Source: Acidiphilium rubrum (lineage in GTDB: Bacteria; Pseudomonadota; Alphaproteobacteria; Acetobacterales; Acetobacteraceae). Taken from it: 64,000 nt of DNA. The notes beneath the pieces are model-generated. The model saw nothing but the letters and a program-made list of their open reading frames with translations. It was not told the DNA's origin and did no database searches. The stretch covers positions 62,001-126,000 of the forward strand of contig NZ_FTNE01000011.1 of NCBI RefSeq assembly GCF_900156265.1. Reading direction: 5' to 3'. Positions 27,844-36,687 of this stretch are shown one piece after another. The position numbers and the translations under genes are program-made. Every line of letters starts with the position of its first letter. The stretch's first letter is position 1.

Positions 27844-28847
27844 CCGGCGCAGCAGCCCACACCATCGAAACCCGCCGCCGCACCCAGTTGCTGGTCGGCG
27901 CCGGCCTGCTGGTCGGTCTGATCATCCTGCCCGTGCTGATCCCCTCGCCCTACTGGCGCGGCCTGATGGTGCTGGTGCTGCTCTACGCCGGGCTCAGCCA
28001 GGGCTGGAACGTGCTGGGCGGCTATTGTGGGCAGATCTCGTTGGGCCATGCGCTCTATTTCGGCCTCGGCGCCTATACCTCGACCCTGCTGTTCACCCGG
28101 CTCGGCATTCCGCCGACCATCGGGTTGTTCGCCGGCGGCGCGCTGGGCGGCGCGGCGGCCCTGCTGGTCGGCTGGCCGTGTTTCCGCCTCAGCGGCCATT
28201 ATTATGCCATCGCAACGCTGGTGTTCGGCCTGATCGGACTGCTGCTGGTCGAAAACTGGGACTGGGTGGGCGCTGCCGAGGGCATCACCATTCCGTTCCG
28301 CCAGCAGAGCTGGATCGATCTGCAATTCCGCATCGCCGTCCTGCCGTTCGACTACGCCATGCTCGCCTACGCCGCCCTCGCCTGGCTGGTCGCCTGGCTG
28401 GTCGAGGGCTCGCGCTGGGGCTTCTACTGGCGCGCGGTCAAGGACGACAGCATCGCCTCGCGCAGCCTCGGCGTGCGGGTGTTTCCGAGCAAGATGGCCG
28501 CCGCCGCGATCAGCGGTGCGATCACCGGTGTCGGCGGCGCGCTCTATGCGCAATACATCGGCTTCATCGATCCGCCCAGCACGTTCGGCCTGTCGCTCTC
28601 GGTGCTGATCGCGCTGCCCGCCGTGGTCGGCGGCGTCGGCACGCTATGGGGACCGCTGCTCGGTGCTGCCGTGCTGATTCCGGTGCAGCAAATCTCGATC
28701 GCCAAGCTCGGTGGCGCTGCGGGCGGGGTCGATCTGATGATCTATGGCGGGCTGATCCTGGTGCTCGCCCTGGTCCGGCCACAGGGGCTGATCAGCCTGT
28801 TCGGCATCCGCGGTGCCGCCGGCGATGCGGTGGTCGAAAATGGCTGA
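27840..28847 (+). CDS. livM: Branched-chain-type ABC permease (LivM)
   Basis: A 335-residue permease with nine to ten hydrophobic segments. The motif NVLGGYCGQISLGHALYFGLGAY near residue 60 (shown region 20 residues and neighbours) and the loop RAVKDDSIASRSLGVRVFPSKM near 200 define LivM. ATGA overlap with livH and an eight-base overlap with livG show tight coupling. Unlike the first importer in this window, LivM and LivG are separate proteins here, so the two systems are not recent duplicates. Confidence 0.9.
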   Translation: MTGAAAHTIETRRRTQLLVGAGLLVGLIILPVLIPSPYWRGLMVLVLLYAGLSQGWNVLGGYCGQISLGHALYFGLGAYTSTLLFTRLGIPPTIGLFAGGALGGAAALLVGWPCFRLSGHYYAIATLVFGLIGLLLVENWDWVGAAEGITIPFRQQSWIDLQFRIAVLPFDYAMLAYAALAWLVAWLVEGSRWGFYWRAVKDDSIASRSLGVRVFPSKMAAAAISGAITGVGGALYAQYIGFIDPPSTFGLSLSVLIALPAVVGGVGTLWGPLLGAAVLIPVQQISIAKLGGAAGGVDLMIYGGLILVLALVRPQGLISLFGIRGAAGDAVVENG

Positions 28848-29568
28848 ACCGCTGCTGGATATCCGCGGCGTCAGCAAATCCTTCGGCGGCGTCGCCGCCA
28901 ATGTCGATATCAGCTTCACCGTCACCGCCGGTGAAATCCTCGGCCTGATCGGCCCGAACGGCGCCGGCAAGAGCAGCCTGTTCAACAGCATCGCCGGCGA
29001 GGTCAAGCCGGACCAGGGTAGCATCCGGCTCGATGGCACCGTGATTTCGGGTCTCGGGCCGGTCGCCTGTGCGGCGCGCGGCATCGGGCGCACCTTTCAG
29101 GTGGTGCGCAGCTTCGACTCCATGACATTGCTTGAAAACGTCATGGTCGGCAGCTTCCTGCGCCACCGGAACACCGGCACCGCGATGGCAAAGGCGCTCG
29201 ATGTCATTGGCTTCTGCGGCCTCGCCGCGCGCGCCGATGTGCCCGCGCACGACCTGACCCCGCCCGAGAAACGCCGCCTCGAAGTCGCCCGCGCGCTCGC
29301 GACCGAACCGCGCCTGCTGCTGCTCGATGAAATCCTGACCGGCCTGACGCCGACCGAGGCACAGGCCGGTGTCGACCTGATCCGCGCGGTGCGCGCGCGC
29401 GGTGTCACCATCATCATGGTCGAGCACGTCATGGAAGTGCTGCTGCCCCTGATCGATCGCGCCGTGGTGCTCAACCTCGGCCGCAAACTATGCGAGGGCA
29501 CGCCCCAGTCAGTCGTCCGCAACCCCGATGTGATCCGTGCCTATCTCGGTGACCGGTTTGTCGCCTGA
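28840..29568 (+). CDS. livG: Branched-chain-type ABC ATPase (LivG)
   Basis: A 242-residue ATPase. Walker A is GPNGAGKSSL near residue 38. RTFQVVRSFDSMTLLENVMVG is the LivG Q-loop region. The usual signature LSGGQ is replaced by LTPPEKRRLE near 143, and Walker B is LLLDEILTGL. Degenerate signatures of the SHGDQ/TPPEKR type occur in LivG relatives, so this is not necessarily a defect. ATG 28840 overlaps livM by eight bases. Confidence 0.88.
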   Translation: MAEPLLDIRGVSKSFGGVAANVDISFTVTAGEILGLIGPNGAGKSSLFNSIAGEVKPDQGSIRLDGTVISGLGPVACAARGIGRTFQVVRSFDSMTLLENVMVGSFLRHRNTGTAMAKALDVIGFCGLAARADVPAHDLTPPEKRRLEVARALATEPRLLLLDEILTGLTPTEAQAGVDLIRAVRARGVTIIMVEHVMEVLLPLIDRAVVLNLGRKLCEGTPQSVVRNPDVIRAYLGDRFVA

Positions 29569-30271
29569 ACCGCTGCTGCACGTCTCTCACCTCACCGCTG
29601 CCTATCGCGGCCTGCGCGTGCTGCACGGCATCGACATCGAGGTCGCCGCGGGTGAAATCGTCGCGGTGATGGGGGCGAACGGCGCCGGCAAAAGCACCCT
29701 GCTGCGCGCCATCGCGGGACAGATGCCCACCGGCGGCGCCATCCGCTTCGCAGGCACCGATCTGGCCGATCTGCCCGCCCACCGGATCAACCGGCTCGGC
29801 GCAGTGCTGGTGCCGGAGGGCCGGCGCCTGTTCGGCGGCCTTTCGGTCGAGGACAATCTACGCCTCGGCGCCTACGCAAGGCGCGGCCCGGACCGGTTCA
29901 AACCGCTCGACCTGGTGTTCGAACTCTTCCCCCGCCTGCAGGAACGCCTGAAACAACGCGCCGAAACCCTGTCCGGCGGCGAACAGCAAATGCTCGCGAT
30001 CGGCCGGGCCCTGATGACCAACCCGCGCCTGCTGATGCTCGATGAACCAAGCCAGGGCATCATGCCGCGCCTGGTCGATGACATCATGGACGCCGTGCAA
30101 CGGATCAGAGGCCTCGGCGTCACCATCCTGATCGTCGAGCAGCGCCTGGTCGAAACCCTGTCGATCGCCGACCGCGCCTACGTGCTGCAAACCGGCCGCG
30201 TCGTCATGGCCGGCCCCGCCGCCACCATCGCGGCAAACGCCGACGTCAGGCGAGCGTATCTTGGCATGTGA
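29549..30271 (+). CDS. livF: Branched-chain-type ABC ATPase (LivF)
   Basis: An ATPase of about 240 residues. Walker A is GANGAGKSTLLRAI near residue 38, the signature is TLSGGEQQMLAIGRAL near 139 and Walker B is LLMLDEPSQGI near 163. GTG 29549 is taken as start; GTG 29537 is also in frame. Both overlap the 3' end of livG, consistent with coupling. It is the last gene of the nine-gene operon and is followed by a hairpin-rich repeat. Confidence 0.88.
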   Translation: MTGLSPEPLLHVSHLTAAYRGLRVLHGIDIEVAAGEIVAVMGANGAGKSTLLRAIAGQMPTGGAIRFAGTDLADLPAHRINRLGAVLVPEGRRLFGGLSVEDNLRLGAYARRGPDRFKPLDLVFELFPRLQERLKQRAETLSGGEQQMLAIGRALMTNPRLLMLDEPSQGIMPRLVDDIMDAVQRIRGLGVTILIVEQRLVETLSIADRAYVLQTGRVVMAGPAATIAANADVRRAYLGM

Positions 30272-30311
30272 TGGCGGGGGGTTTTGGGTGGTGCTCGAAG
30301 GAAGCAAGACC

Positions 30312-30371
30312 AGGGGGCGTTGCCCCCCGAACCCCCCACTAAGGGCTCAGCCCTTAGAACCCGCTAGTTTT
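30312..30371. repeat. Hairpin-rich intergenic repeat, proximal part
   Basis: Two perfect hairpins follow each other closely. GGGGGC-GTT-GCCCCC is at 30313-30327, and an eight-base stem (CTAAGGGC with loop TCA) is at 30339-30357. A small CTAG-type inverted repeat follows. I recognise this GC-rich string with an AAGGGCTCAGCCCTT core as the style of a dispersed intergenic element in Acetobacteraceae genomes; that is recall, not a search. It may help end transcription of the livF operon. Confidence 0.55.
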
Positions 30372-30510
30372 AGGGGTAGGGAGGGCGTCCAGACCATACT
30401 GTTTGAGAGCCCGCCAGCCGCCTGCCCTTCGCGATCACCCATCGACCGGGGCGGATGCTGGTGCTTGATGTTGCGGATGAGCAATGTACAATCATGTGAC
30501 GAAGGCTGGG

Positions 30511-30556
30511 TAAAGGCGTTCTTTTTTGAAAAAAAGAACCAAAAAACTTTTGTTTG
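30511..30556. terminator. Terminator-like A/T hairpin, distal part of the repeat
   Basis: A perfect ten-base inverted repeat (GTTCTTTTTT / AAAAAAGAAC) lies at 30518-30539, followed on the plus strand by CAAAAAACTTTTG. It stands in the gap between two convergent units, the livF operon and the RraA-like gene. A bidirectional terminator or part of the intergenic repeat described just upstream fits best. Between the two parts (30372-30510) nothing coding is apparent. Confidence 0.5.
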
Positions 30557-30624
30557 GTTTGGACTGTGCCGCTCGCATGGCAGAGGCCATACTTCGCGGC
30601 GTCGTTTGGGGCTGAACCGTTCGA

Positions 30625-31284
30625 TTATCGGCCCGCCTCGATGATCGCCGTTGACCCGGCGATATCCGCATAGGCTTCACCCGCATCGATCCGTCGCAGC
30701 GTCGCCGTCTCGGTTTCCTGCATGGCGATGGCCCGATCGGCGGCGGCCCGCACCGCGCCGGGCGGCAAGACCAGCACACCGTTTTCATCGGCGAAAATCG
30801 CATCACCCGGGCTGACCATAACCCCGCCGCACGATACCGGCACACCAAAGCCGCCGCCGAGCCCGAGCAGCTTGACCGTGATGGGCGACAGCCCGCGCGC
30901 CCAGACCGGCACGCCATAGGCGCGCAACTCCTGAACATCGGTCACCACCCCATCCACCACGATACCCGCAACGCCGGCATGCCGCGCGGCATAGGCAACC
31001 GCGCCGCCCATGCAGGCGTGCTTATGATCGCCACAGCGGTCGATCACCAGAATATCGCCTGGCAGCGCCTGTTTGATCGCATAATGCACCATCACCGCAT
31101 CCGGCCCTGGCGCCAGCACCGTCACGGCGGTGCCCGCGATCCGCAGCGGCGAGAACAGCGCCCGCACGCCGGGGTCCATGAATCCGGTATGCCGAAAATG
31201 CCCGATCGTCGCCGGTTCCGCCCGGCGCAGATGCGCAAGCAGATCGGCCGCGATCGGCGCGGGCCGGGGGCGCAGATCATACAT
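30625..31284 (-). CDS. RraA-like / dimethylmenaquinone-methyltransferase-fold protein
   Basis: A 219-residue protein with the RraA/HMG-aldolase fold. Key strings are GTAVTVLAPGPDAVMVHYAI, PGDILVIDRCGDHKHACMGG and AGIVVDGVVTDVQELRAYGVPVWARG. The last contains the D-x-x-E/R pattern at the subunit-interface active site of metal-dependent 4-hydroxy-4-methyl-2-oxoglutarate or oxaloacetate aldolases. Despite the historical name it is not a methyltransferase. It follows the SSS transporter gene by 44 bases on the same strand. A lyase acting on the imported carboxylic acid is a reasonable guess. Confidence 0.8.
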   Translation of the reverse strand: MYDLRPRPAPIAADLLAHLRRAEPATIGHFRHTGFMDPGVRALFSPLRIAGTAVTVLAPGPDAVMVHYAIKQALPGDILVIDRCGDHKHACMGGAVAYAARHAGVAGIVVDGVVTDVQELRAYGVPVWARGLSPITVKLLGLGGGFGVPVSCGGVMVSPGDAIFADENGVLVLPPGAVRAAADRAIAMQETETATLRRIDAGEAYADIAGSTAIIEAGR

Positions 31285-31328
31285 GCGGCGCTGCTCCGTT
31301 GCTCACATCAAACGAAGTTTGCACGCGG

Positions 31329-32771
31329 TCAATCGCCGCTCGCCGGTGCCGCGATCAGCCCTGATTCGCGTGCAGCGACCGGCACGACGCGCGGATCGCG
31401 CGCCATCAACAGGCTGCCGCCGACCAGAATGACAATGTTGATCAGCAAACAGACGAAGCCGACGTTCAGCCCGTCCATCGTCGCACCGGCCAGATAGAAC
31501 GCGATCGAAAGCACATCCGCCACGATGATGCCTGCGCCGATGGCGAGCGGGTGGGCGCGCCGGAAGAAAATGATCGCGAGCACGCCGGGAAAGAACTGGG
31601 TGATGCCGAAGAACGCCGTGTTGATGATGGTGAGCAGCAGGTTCGGCGCCATCAGCGTCAGCAGAATCGATGCCGCGAGATACAGGACGATGACCAGACG
31701 TGCAGCACTGCGCTGCCGGGTTTCGGGCACATGGCCGAACAGGTTGCGCGACACGAGCGGGCCGATCGCGAGGCTGATGCCGGCCAGCACGATCAGGCCC
31801 GACAGCGATGCACCGGCGGCGACCATGCCGAGCACCCAGCCGGGCAGCAGCGATACCGCGACCGCCATGAACGCCTGGTTCGGCGCGGCGAGATGGGTAT
31901 GCTGGCTGAGCGCGTAATACGATGTGACAACCAGGAACGGATACATCAGCATATAAAGCGGCATGAACATCTGCGTGCGGCGGATGGTCTGCTCGGAGCG
32001 GGCGGTGAACAGGTTCTGCATGTTGAACGGAAACATGAAGAACCCGAGCGCCTGAAACGTGATTGTACTCATCGTGAACCGCAGCTGCGGCGCGTTCAGA
32101 TGATTATGCGCGACCGGCCCGGCGATGTGGAAAATCGACCCGAGGCCAACGGCGGAAACCGCCGCGACGCCGGTGACCACGATCGCCAGGACCATCAATA
32201 TGTCCTTCAGGATCGCGACATAGGCGGGTGCGCGAATGCCCGATACCGCGACATAGGTGAACGCGAGGGCTGCGGCCAGCACCGTCAGCACGATCGGGTT
32301 GAAATGCCAGCCGAGACCGTTGAGCGCGATGATCAGGCCGCTGAACTGCAACTGCCCCCAGGGCACCAGAAACACGATGGCGGCGATGGTGACCGATAAT
32401 TCCAGAAACCGTCCATAGCGATGATCGCGGAAATGGCCCTTGAACAGATCGGGCAGCGTCACCGCGTCATAGACCTTGCCGGCACGCCAGATCCAGGGAT
32501 TGACGAAATAGCCAACCGGATAGGCCAGCAGGATATAGCCCAGAAACCAGATCCCGTAGGTGCCGCCCATGGCGTAGATACCGCCGGGAAAGCCGATGAT
32601 CGTGCCGATACTGTAAATCTCGCCGACGGCAAGAAAGAACACCAGGAAACCGCCGAACTGGCGCGAGGCGATAAAGAACTCTTTCACGGATTCGGTATGA
32701 TGCCCGCGCTTGGCAAATATCGCGAGGCCGAGCGAGGCGAGGATCAGGCAGGCGAATACGAAGCTGGCCAT
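31329..32771 (-). CDS. Sodium:solute symporter (SSS family)
   Basis: A protein of about 480 residues with around thirteen membrane segments. The strings EFFIASRQFGGFLVFFLAVG and YSIGTIIGFPGGIYAMGG in the first third and AAGASLSGLIVLAGISLAIG in the latter half are typical of SSS transporters for carboxylates and amino acids (monocarboxylate/pantothenate branch). ATG 32771 overlaps the DUF3311 stop by one base; an in-frame GTG at 32774 would add one residue. It works with the small DUF3311 protein. Substrate is unknown; an organic acid is likely given the RraA-like gene downstream. Confidence 0.88.
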   Translation of the reverse strand: MASFVFACLILASLGLAIFAKRGHHTESVKEFFIASRQFGGFLVFFLAVGEIYSIGTIIGFPGGIYAMGGTYGIWFLGYILLAYPVGYFVNPWIWRAGKVYDAVTLPDLFKGHFRDHRYGRFLELSVTIAAIVFLVPWGQLQFSGLIIALNGLGWHFNPIVLTVLAAALAFTYVAVSGIRAPAYVAILKDILMVLAIVVTGVAAVSAVGLGSIFHIAGPVAHNHLNAPQLRFTMSTITFQALGFFMFPFNMQNLFTARSEQTIRRTQMFMPLYMLMYPFLVVTSYYALSQHTHLAAPNQAFMAVAVSLLPGWVLGMVAAGASLSGLIVLAGISLAIGPLVSRNLFGHVPETRQRSAARLVIVLYLAASILLTLMAPNLLLTIINTAFFGITQFFPGVLAIIFFRRAHPLAIGAGIIVADVLSIAFYLAGATMDGLNVGFVCLLINIVILVGGSLLMARDPRVVPVAARESGLIAAPASGD

Positions 32772-33007
32772 CACGCGCGATCTCCCTCATCGGTGGCCGG
32801 GCGATGGCGGTCGAACAGCAGCCAGCAGGCACCCAGACAGACCGAGGTCAGCACAAACCAGGCGAACATCCAGAGGTACAGAAAAGGAATGTTATCAATT
32901 GTCAGCGATACCGTGTTGACAAAGGGTAGCATCACCACCACCGCAAAGAACGGAATGCCCAACCCGATTATGGCCCTGATCATACGGCGCATCCCATCAT
33001 GGTTCAC
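32771..33007 (-). CDS. DUF3311 small membrane protein, symporter partner
   Basis: A 78-residue protein with two hydrophobic helices (about 10-30 and 42-65) separated by SLTIDNIPFLYLWMFAWF. This is the pattern of DUF3311 proteins, which are consistently encoded immediately before SSS symporters. Its stop codon overlaps the symporter start. It probably assists assembly or function of the symporter; no enzymatic motif is present. Confidence 0.8.
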   Translation of the reverse strand: MNHDGMRRMIRAIIGLGIPFFAVVVMLPFVNTVSLTIDNIPFLYLWMFAWFVLTSVCLGACWLLFDRHRPATDEGDRA

Positions 33008-33357
33008 AGAGTCTGGTGGTGGCCAGAGTTCGGTGAACCACGGTGAGCAAAAATCATGCCATCGATAGGCGGCTAAAACAGCGTCAACCGCCGGGCCGAT
33101 GCTCTGGCTTTAATCAGAACGGCGCTTTTTGCGGCACGGTCGCGATCGGATAACGCACTTGCGTCGGGCGAAACCTTGGCACTGTCAAGTTGTGGGGCTG
33201 CGGCCCAAGTCACTGCGATCAGATAGCGATAGGTATACGCCCGAATGACCAAAACGAACCGCAGCTGCTCGCGCATGACGGACGGTTCAACCCCTTCAGA
33301 GGGCGGCCGGACGGTAACATCCGCTCATCACCGGGCCACGCCGCCGCCTCCGATCCA
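33008..33357. other. Intergenic stretch without a convincing gene
   Basis: About 350 bases between the GST gene (transcribed towards it) and the DUF3311 start. The promoter of the DUF3311-symporter-RraA operon is expected near 33010-33080. A 67-codon minus-strand frame ends at 33073, but it lacks family resemblance and a clear ribosome binding site. No strong hairpin was noted. Confidence 0.4.
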
Positions 33358-34236
33358 TTACGCCTGCGCCACCAGTCTGTCTTGCGTCCGTGTCTCGAAA
33401 TCGCTGGCGTCGTGCCGCTCGTGCAGCTGCGTCTCCGGCTCGCCGAACACGCGGTTGACCATTCGCCCCCGCTGCACCGCCGGCCGGGCCGCGATCTCAT
33501 CCGCCCAGCGCTGCACATGCGCATAGCTGCCGACGTCGAGAAACGCCGCCGCGCCATACAGCCAGCCCTTCACCAGCCCGCCATACCACGGGAACACCGC
33601 CATGTCGGCGATCGTGTAGTCATCACCAGCCAGATACGCGCTCTCGGCCAGCCGCCGGTCCAGCACGTCGAGCTGGCGCTTGGCCTCCATCGCGAAGCGG
33701 TCGATCGCGTAGCGGATCTTGCTCGGCGCATAGGCGTAGAAATGCCCGAACCCGCCGCCCAGATACGGCGCGCTGCCCATCTGCCAGAACAACCAGGACA
33801 GGCACTCCGTCCGCGTCTCGAGATCGGTGGGCAGGAAGTCTCCGAATTTTTCCGCGAGATACAGCAGGATCGCGCCGGATTCGAACACGCGCCGTGGTTT
33901 GTCGCCGCTGTGATCGACCAGCGCCGGGATTTTGGAATTCGGATTGGCCGCGACGAATCCGCTGCCGAATTGATCACCCTCGTTGATGCGGATCAGCCAG
34001 GCGTCGTACTCGGCACCCTGATGGCCCCGCGCCAGCAGCTCTTCCAGCATCACCGTCACCTTCACCCCGTTCGGCGTGGCGAGGGAATAGAGCTGCAACG
34101 GATGCTTCCCCACCGGCAACGGCTTTTCATGCGTCGCCCCGGCGATCGGGCGGTTGATGTTGGCGAACCGGCCGCCGTCTTGCGCGGGCTCCCAGGTCCA
34201 CACATCCGGCGGCACGTAATCGGTCTCGTTCGTCAT
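33358..34236 (-). CDS. yghU: Glutathione S-transferase, YghU-type
   Basis: A 292-residue GST-fold protein. The N-terminal leader (VWTWEPAQDGGRFANINRP) and the start of the thioredoxin domain (HPLQLYSLATPNGVKVTVMLEE) match the YghU/Ure2p-like branch, which acts as a disulphide-bond reductase using two glutathiones. Family strings NPNSKIPALVDHSG, ESGAILLYLAEKFG and YTIADMAVFPWYGGL follow in order. ATG 34236 is preferred; an in-frame GTG two codons upstream is possible, and GGAG stands before both. The gene is monocistronic. Confidence 0.88.
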   Translation of the reverse strand: MTNETDYVPPDVWTWEPAQDGGRFANINRPIAGATHEKPLPVGKHPLQLYSLATPNGVKVTVMLEELLARGHQGAEYDAWLIRINEGDQFGSGFVAANPNSKIPALVDHSGDKPRRVFESGAILLYLAEKFGDFLPTDLETRTECLSWLFWQMGSAPYLGGGFGHFYAYAPSKIRYAIDRFAMEAKRQLDVLDRRLAESAYLAGDDYTIADMAVFPWYGGLVKGWLYGAAAFLDVGSYAHVQRWADEIAARPAVQRGRMVNRVFGEPETQLHERHDASDFETRTQDRLVAQA

Positions 34237-34242
34237 GGTCAC

Positions 34243-34860
34243 TCGATCTCCAGTTTCATTCGTTCAGCCGATGCCAACGCCGCATACACGGCATTGCCAC
34301 TGCCCCATTTCATCGTGCCGCACGCGCAAGAGGCGCGGCGCAGGGGAAACCTTGCGCCGCACGAGTCCTCATTCGGCTTGTCGCAGAGGTTAGAGCACAA
34401 TGGTGGAAAATCAATTCCGCGTATCCGTCCGCTTCGCCGTCGGTCAGCCCGCGTCCCACACTGAACCCCCCGCTCTGCTCGTCGCTCACGGTATTATGCA
34501 CCGGCTCAACAGTGAAACGCCGCGAGAATTTCGGAAGCTCGAAATTTCAATCACAATGGAGCCCTAATGAACAAAACAGCGAACAAATTCAGCCCTGAGG
34601 TCCGTACCCGCGCGGTGCGGATGGTTTTGGACCGTGGGAATGGGCAGACCTGCAGGTAAGTAGCCGGAGGCAATCGTTGCTGCGATATATTTTTGATTGT
34701 CTCTTGCTTGGTAAGCAACAGAGTGCTTCTCTCTGATCATAAAAACGCGAGCGGCGCAGGCCGCCGCATAATGCCATCGTGGCAGAGGGAGAACGGTCAT
34801 GCGCAGAGCCATTCCGGCAACCTCGGGTCCAGTCATCGTTGATTTTGCCCGGGCCAGGGC
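34243..34860. other. Gap holding an IS3 remnant and the promoter of the sugar importer
   Basis: About 620 bases between the GST gene and the sugar ABC operon. The only recognisable content is a truncated IS3-type orfA at 34567-34659, described separately. The rest has no plausible coding capacity. The importer's promoter should lie in 34660-34860, where I could not define boxes. Confidence 0.4.
34567..34659 (+). mobile_element. IS3-family transposase OrfA, N-terminal remnant
   Basis: A 30-codon frame starts MNKTANKFSPEVRTRAVRMV and stops abruptly. The FSPEVR-RAVRMV string is the beginning of the helix-turn-helix protein (OrfA) of IS3-family elements. The remainder of orfA and all of orfB are gone, so this is a deletion scar. 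No terminal inverted repeats were identified. Confidence 0.65.
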
Positions 34861-35601
34861 ATGACGCTGCTGACGCTCGAAGATGTCGGCAAGTCGTATG
34901 GGGCGGTGCAGGCGCTCAGTAATGTCAGTTTCCAGGTCGGCCCGGGCGAAATCGTCGGGCTGATGGGTGATAATGGCGCAGGAAAATCGACCCTGGTGAA
35001 AATCATCGCCGGCGTATTCCGCCAGAGCGAAGGGACCATGCGGTTTCAGGACAAAGAGGTGCATTTCCATGCGCCGGTGGATGCGCGCAAGGCGGGGATC
35101 GAGGTCGTGCATCAGGATCTGGCGATTGCCGATAATCTGAGCGCGGCCGCCAATATTTTTCTCGGCCGCGAGTTGCACCGGCGGATTGCCGGATTTCGCT
35201 GGCTCGACCACGCCGCAATGGCGAAGCGCTCGGGCGAATTGTTCAATGAATTGAAAAGCGAAACCCGGCCGGGTGAGTTGGTGCGGCGGATGTCCGGCGG
35301 GCAGCGCCAGGCGGTGGCAATCGCGCGGACGCGGCTTGCCGATGCCAAGCTGATCCTGATGGACGAGCCGACCGCGGCGATCAGCGTGCGCCAGATTGCC
35401 GAGGTCCTGGCGTTGATCCTGCGGTTGCGCGATGCCGGGATCGCCGTGTTGCTGATCAGCCACCGGATGCCCGATGTGTTCGACGTGTGCGACCGGGTGG
35501 TGGTGCTGCGGCGCGGCCGGCTGGTGGCGAACAAGGCAATCGCCAGTTCCTCGCCGCAGGAGGTCACCGGCTTGATCACCGGAGCGCTCGAAACGGCATG
35601 A
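34861..35601 (+). CDS. Sugar ABC transporter ATP-binding protein (FrcA-like)
   Basis: A 246-residue single-domain ATPase of the carbohydrate CUT2 class. Walker A is GDNGAGKSTLVKII near residue 40, the Q-loop string is EVVHQDLAIADNLSAAANIFLG, the signature is MSGGQRQAVAIART and Walker B is LILMDEPTAAI. It holds one ATPase domain where RbsA/XylG-type proteins have two, as in FrcA. ATG 34861 fits the family start. The stop overlaps the permease start by four bases. Confidence 0.85.
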   Translation: MTLLTLEDVGKSYGAVQALSNVSFQVGPGEIVGLMGDNGAGKSTLVKIIAGVFRQSEGTMRFQDKEVHFHAPVDARKAGIEVVHQDLAIADNLSAAANIFLGRELHRRIAGFRWLDHAAMAKRSGELFNELKSETRPGELVRRMSGGQRQAVAIARTRLADAKLILMDEPTAAISVRQIAEVLALILRLRDAGIAVLLISHRMPDVFDVCDRVVVLRRGRLVANKAIASSSPQEVTGLITGALETA

Positions 35602-36614
35602 GCGATTTCAGCAATGTGCGCCAGGTTTCCTGGCATTCGCGCGGCTTTCTGGCTTCGCAGACCGCCTATGTCACGCTCGCGCTGGCGCTGCTGGTGGCGG
35701 CAATTTCGGTGGTCGCGCCGGAGTTTCTGAGTTTCGGCAATCTCAGCAACGTGCTGACTGATTTTTCGTATATCGGCATCGTTGCCTTCGGCTCGACGCT
35801 GGTCATCATCACCGGCGGGATCGACCTTTCGGTAGGATCATCGATGGGGTTGTCCGCGATCATCGCGGCGATGCTGTTCCGTGCGCTCGGCCCGACGGCG
35901 GTTGCGGCGGTGCCGGGTGCGGTGCTGGCGATTTCGGTGGTGGGCGGCCTTGCGGTGGGTGCGACGATCGGGCTGATCAACGGGTTGCTGATCGCTTATA
36001 CCGGACTCGCACCGTTCGTCACCACGCTTGGGATGCTGAGCATCGTGCGAGGGCTGTGCTACGCCATCACCAACGGCCAGGGCGTCGATATCACCGGGCC
36101 GGAGGCGAACCTGTTCTTTCGCCTGTCGGATGGCACGCTGCTCGGCCTGCCGGTGCCGCTGCTGTATCTGCTGGCACTCGGCGTGATGATGGGATTGCTG
36201 CTGCACCATACCGCGCGCGGTCGCTATGTGTTCGCGATCGGCGGCAACGAGCGGGCGGCAGCGCTCACCGGCGTGCCGGTGCAGCGGGTGAAAACCGGGG
36301 TCTATGTGCTATCCGGCCTTACCGCCGCGCTGTCCGGCATTCTGCTCGGTGGCTGGCTCGGCTCGGTGCCCGCCAACCTTGCGGATGGGTATGAGCTGCG
36401 CATCATCGCCGCCTCGGTGATCGGGGGCGCCAATCTGCTCGGCGGCGTTGGCGGCCCGCTCGGTGCGATCGTCGGATCGGCGCTGATCGAGGTGATTCGC
36501 AACGGGCTGGTGCTGGCCCGGGTGAATACATATTGGCAGCAGACGGTGGTCGGCGCGATCATCATCGCGGCCGTGCTGGTCGACCGGCTGCGTAGCCGAC
36601 GGCTTGGCCAATAG
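35598..36614 (+). CDS. Sugar ABC transporter permease (RbsC/FrcC-like)
   Basis: A 338-residue CUT2-class permease with eight to ten helices. The motifs VIITGGIDLSVGSSMGLSAI and GLINGLLIAYTGLAPFVTTLG in the N-terminal half are class hallmarks, as is FAIGGNERAAALTGVPVQRVK in the cytoplasmic loop. ATG 35598 gives an ATGA overlap with the ATPase. The upstream open frame inside the ATPase gene is not used. Confidence 0.88.
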   Translation: MSDFSNVRQVSWHSRGFLASQTAYVTLALALLVAAISVVAPEFLSFGNLSNVLTDFSYIGIVAFGSTLVIITGGIDLSVGSSMGLSAIIAAMLFRALGPTAVAAVPGAVLAISVVGGLAVGATIGLINGLLIAYTGLAPFVTTLGMLSIVRGLCYAITNGQGVDITGPEANLFFRLSDGTLLGLPVPLLYLLALGVMMGLLLHHTARGRYVFAIGGNERAAALTGVPVQRVKTGVYVLSGLTAALSGILLGGWLGSVPANLADGYELRIIAASVIGGANLLGGVGGPLGAIVGSALIEVIRNGLVLARVNTYWQQTVVGAIIIAAVLVDRLRSRRLGQ

Positions 36615-36687
36615 GGCGGGGGAAACCGCTCCGCTGGCTGATCGAACGATGATAATAATCACGACAACAAAACGGAGGATCGACACA

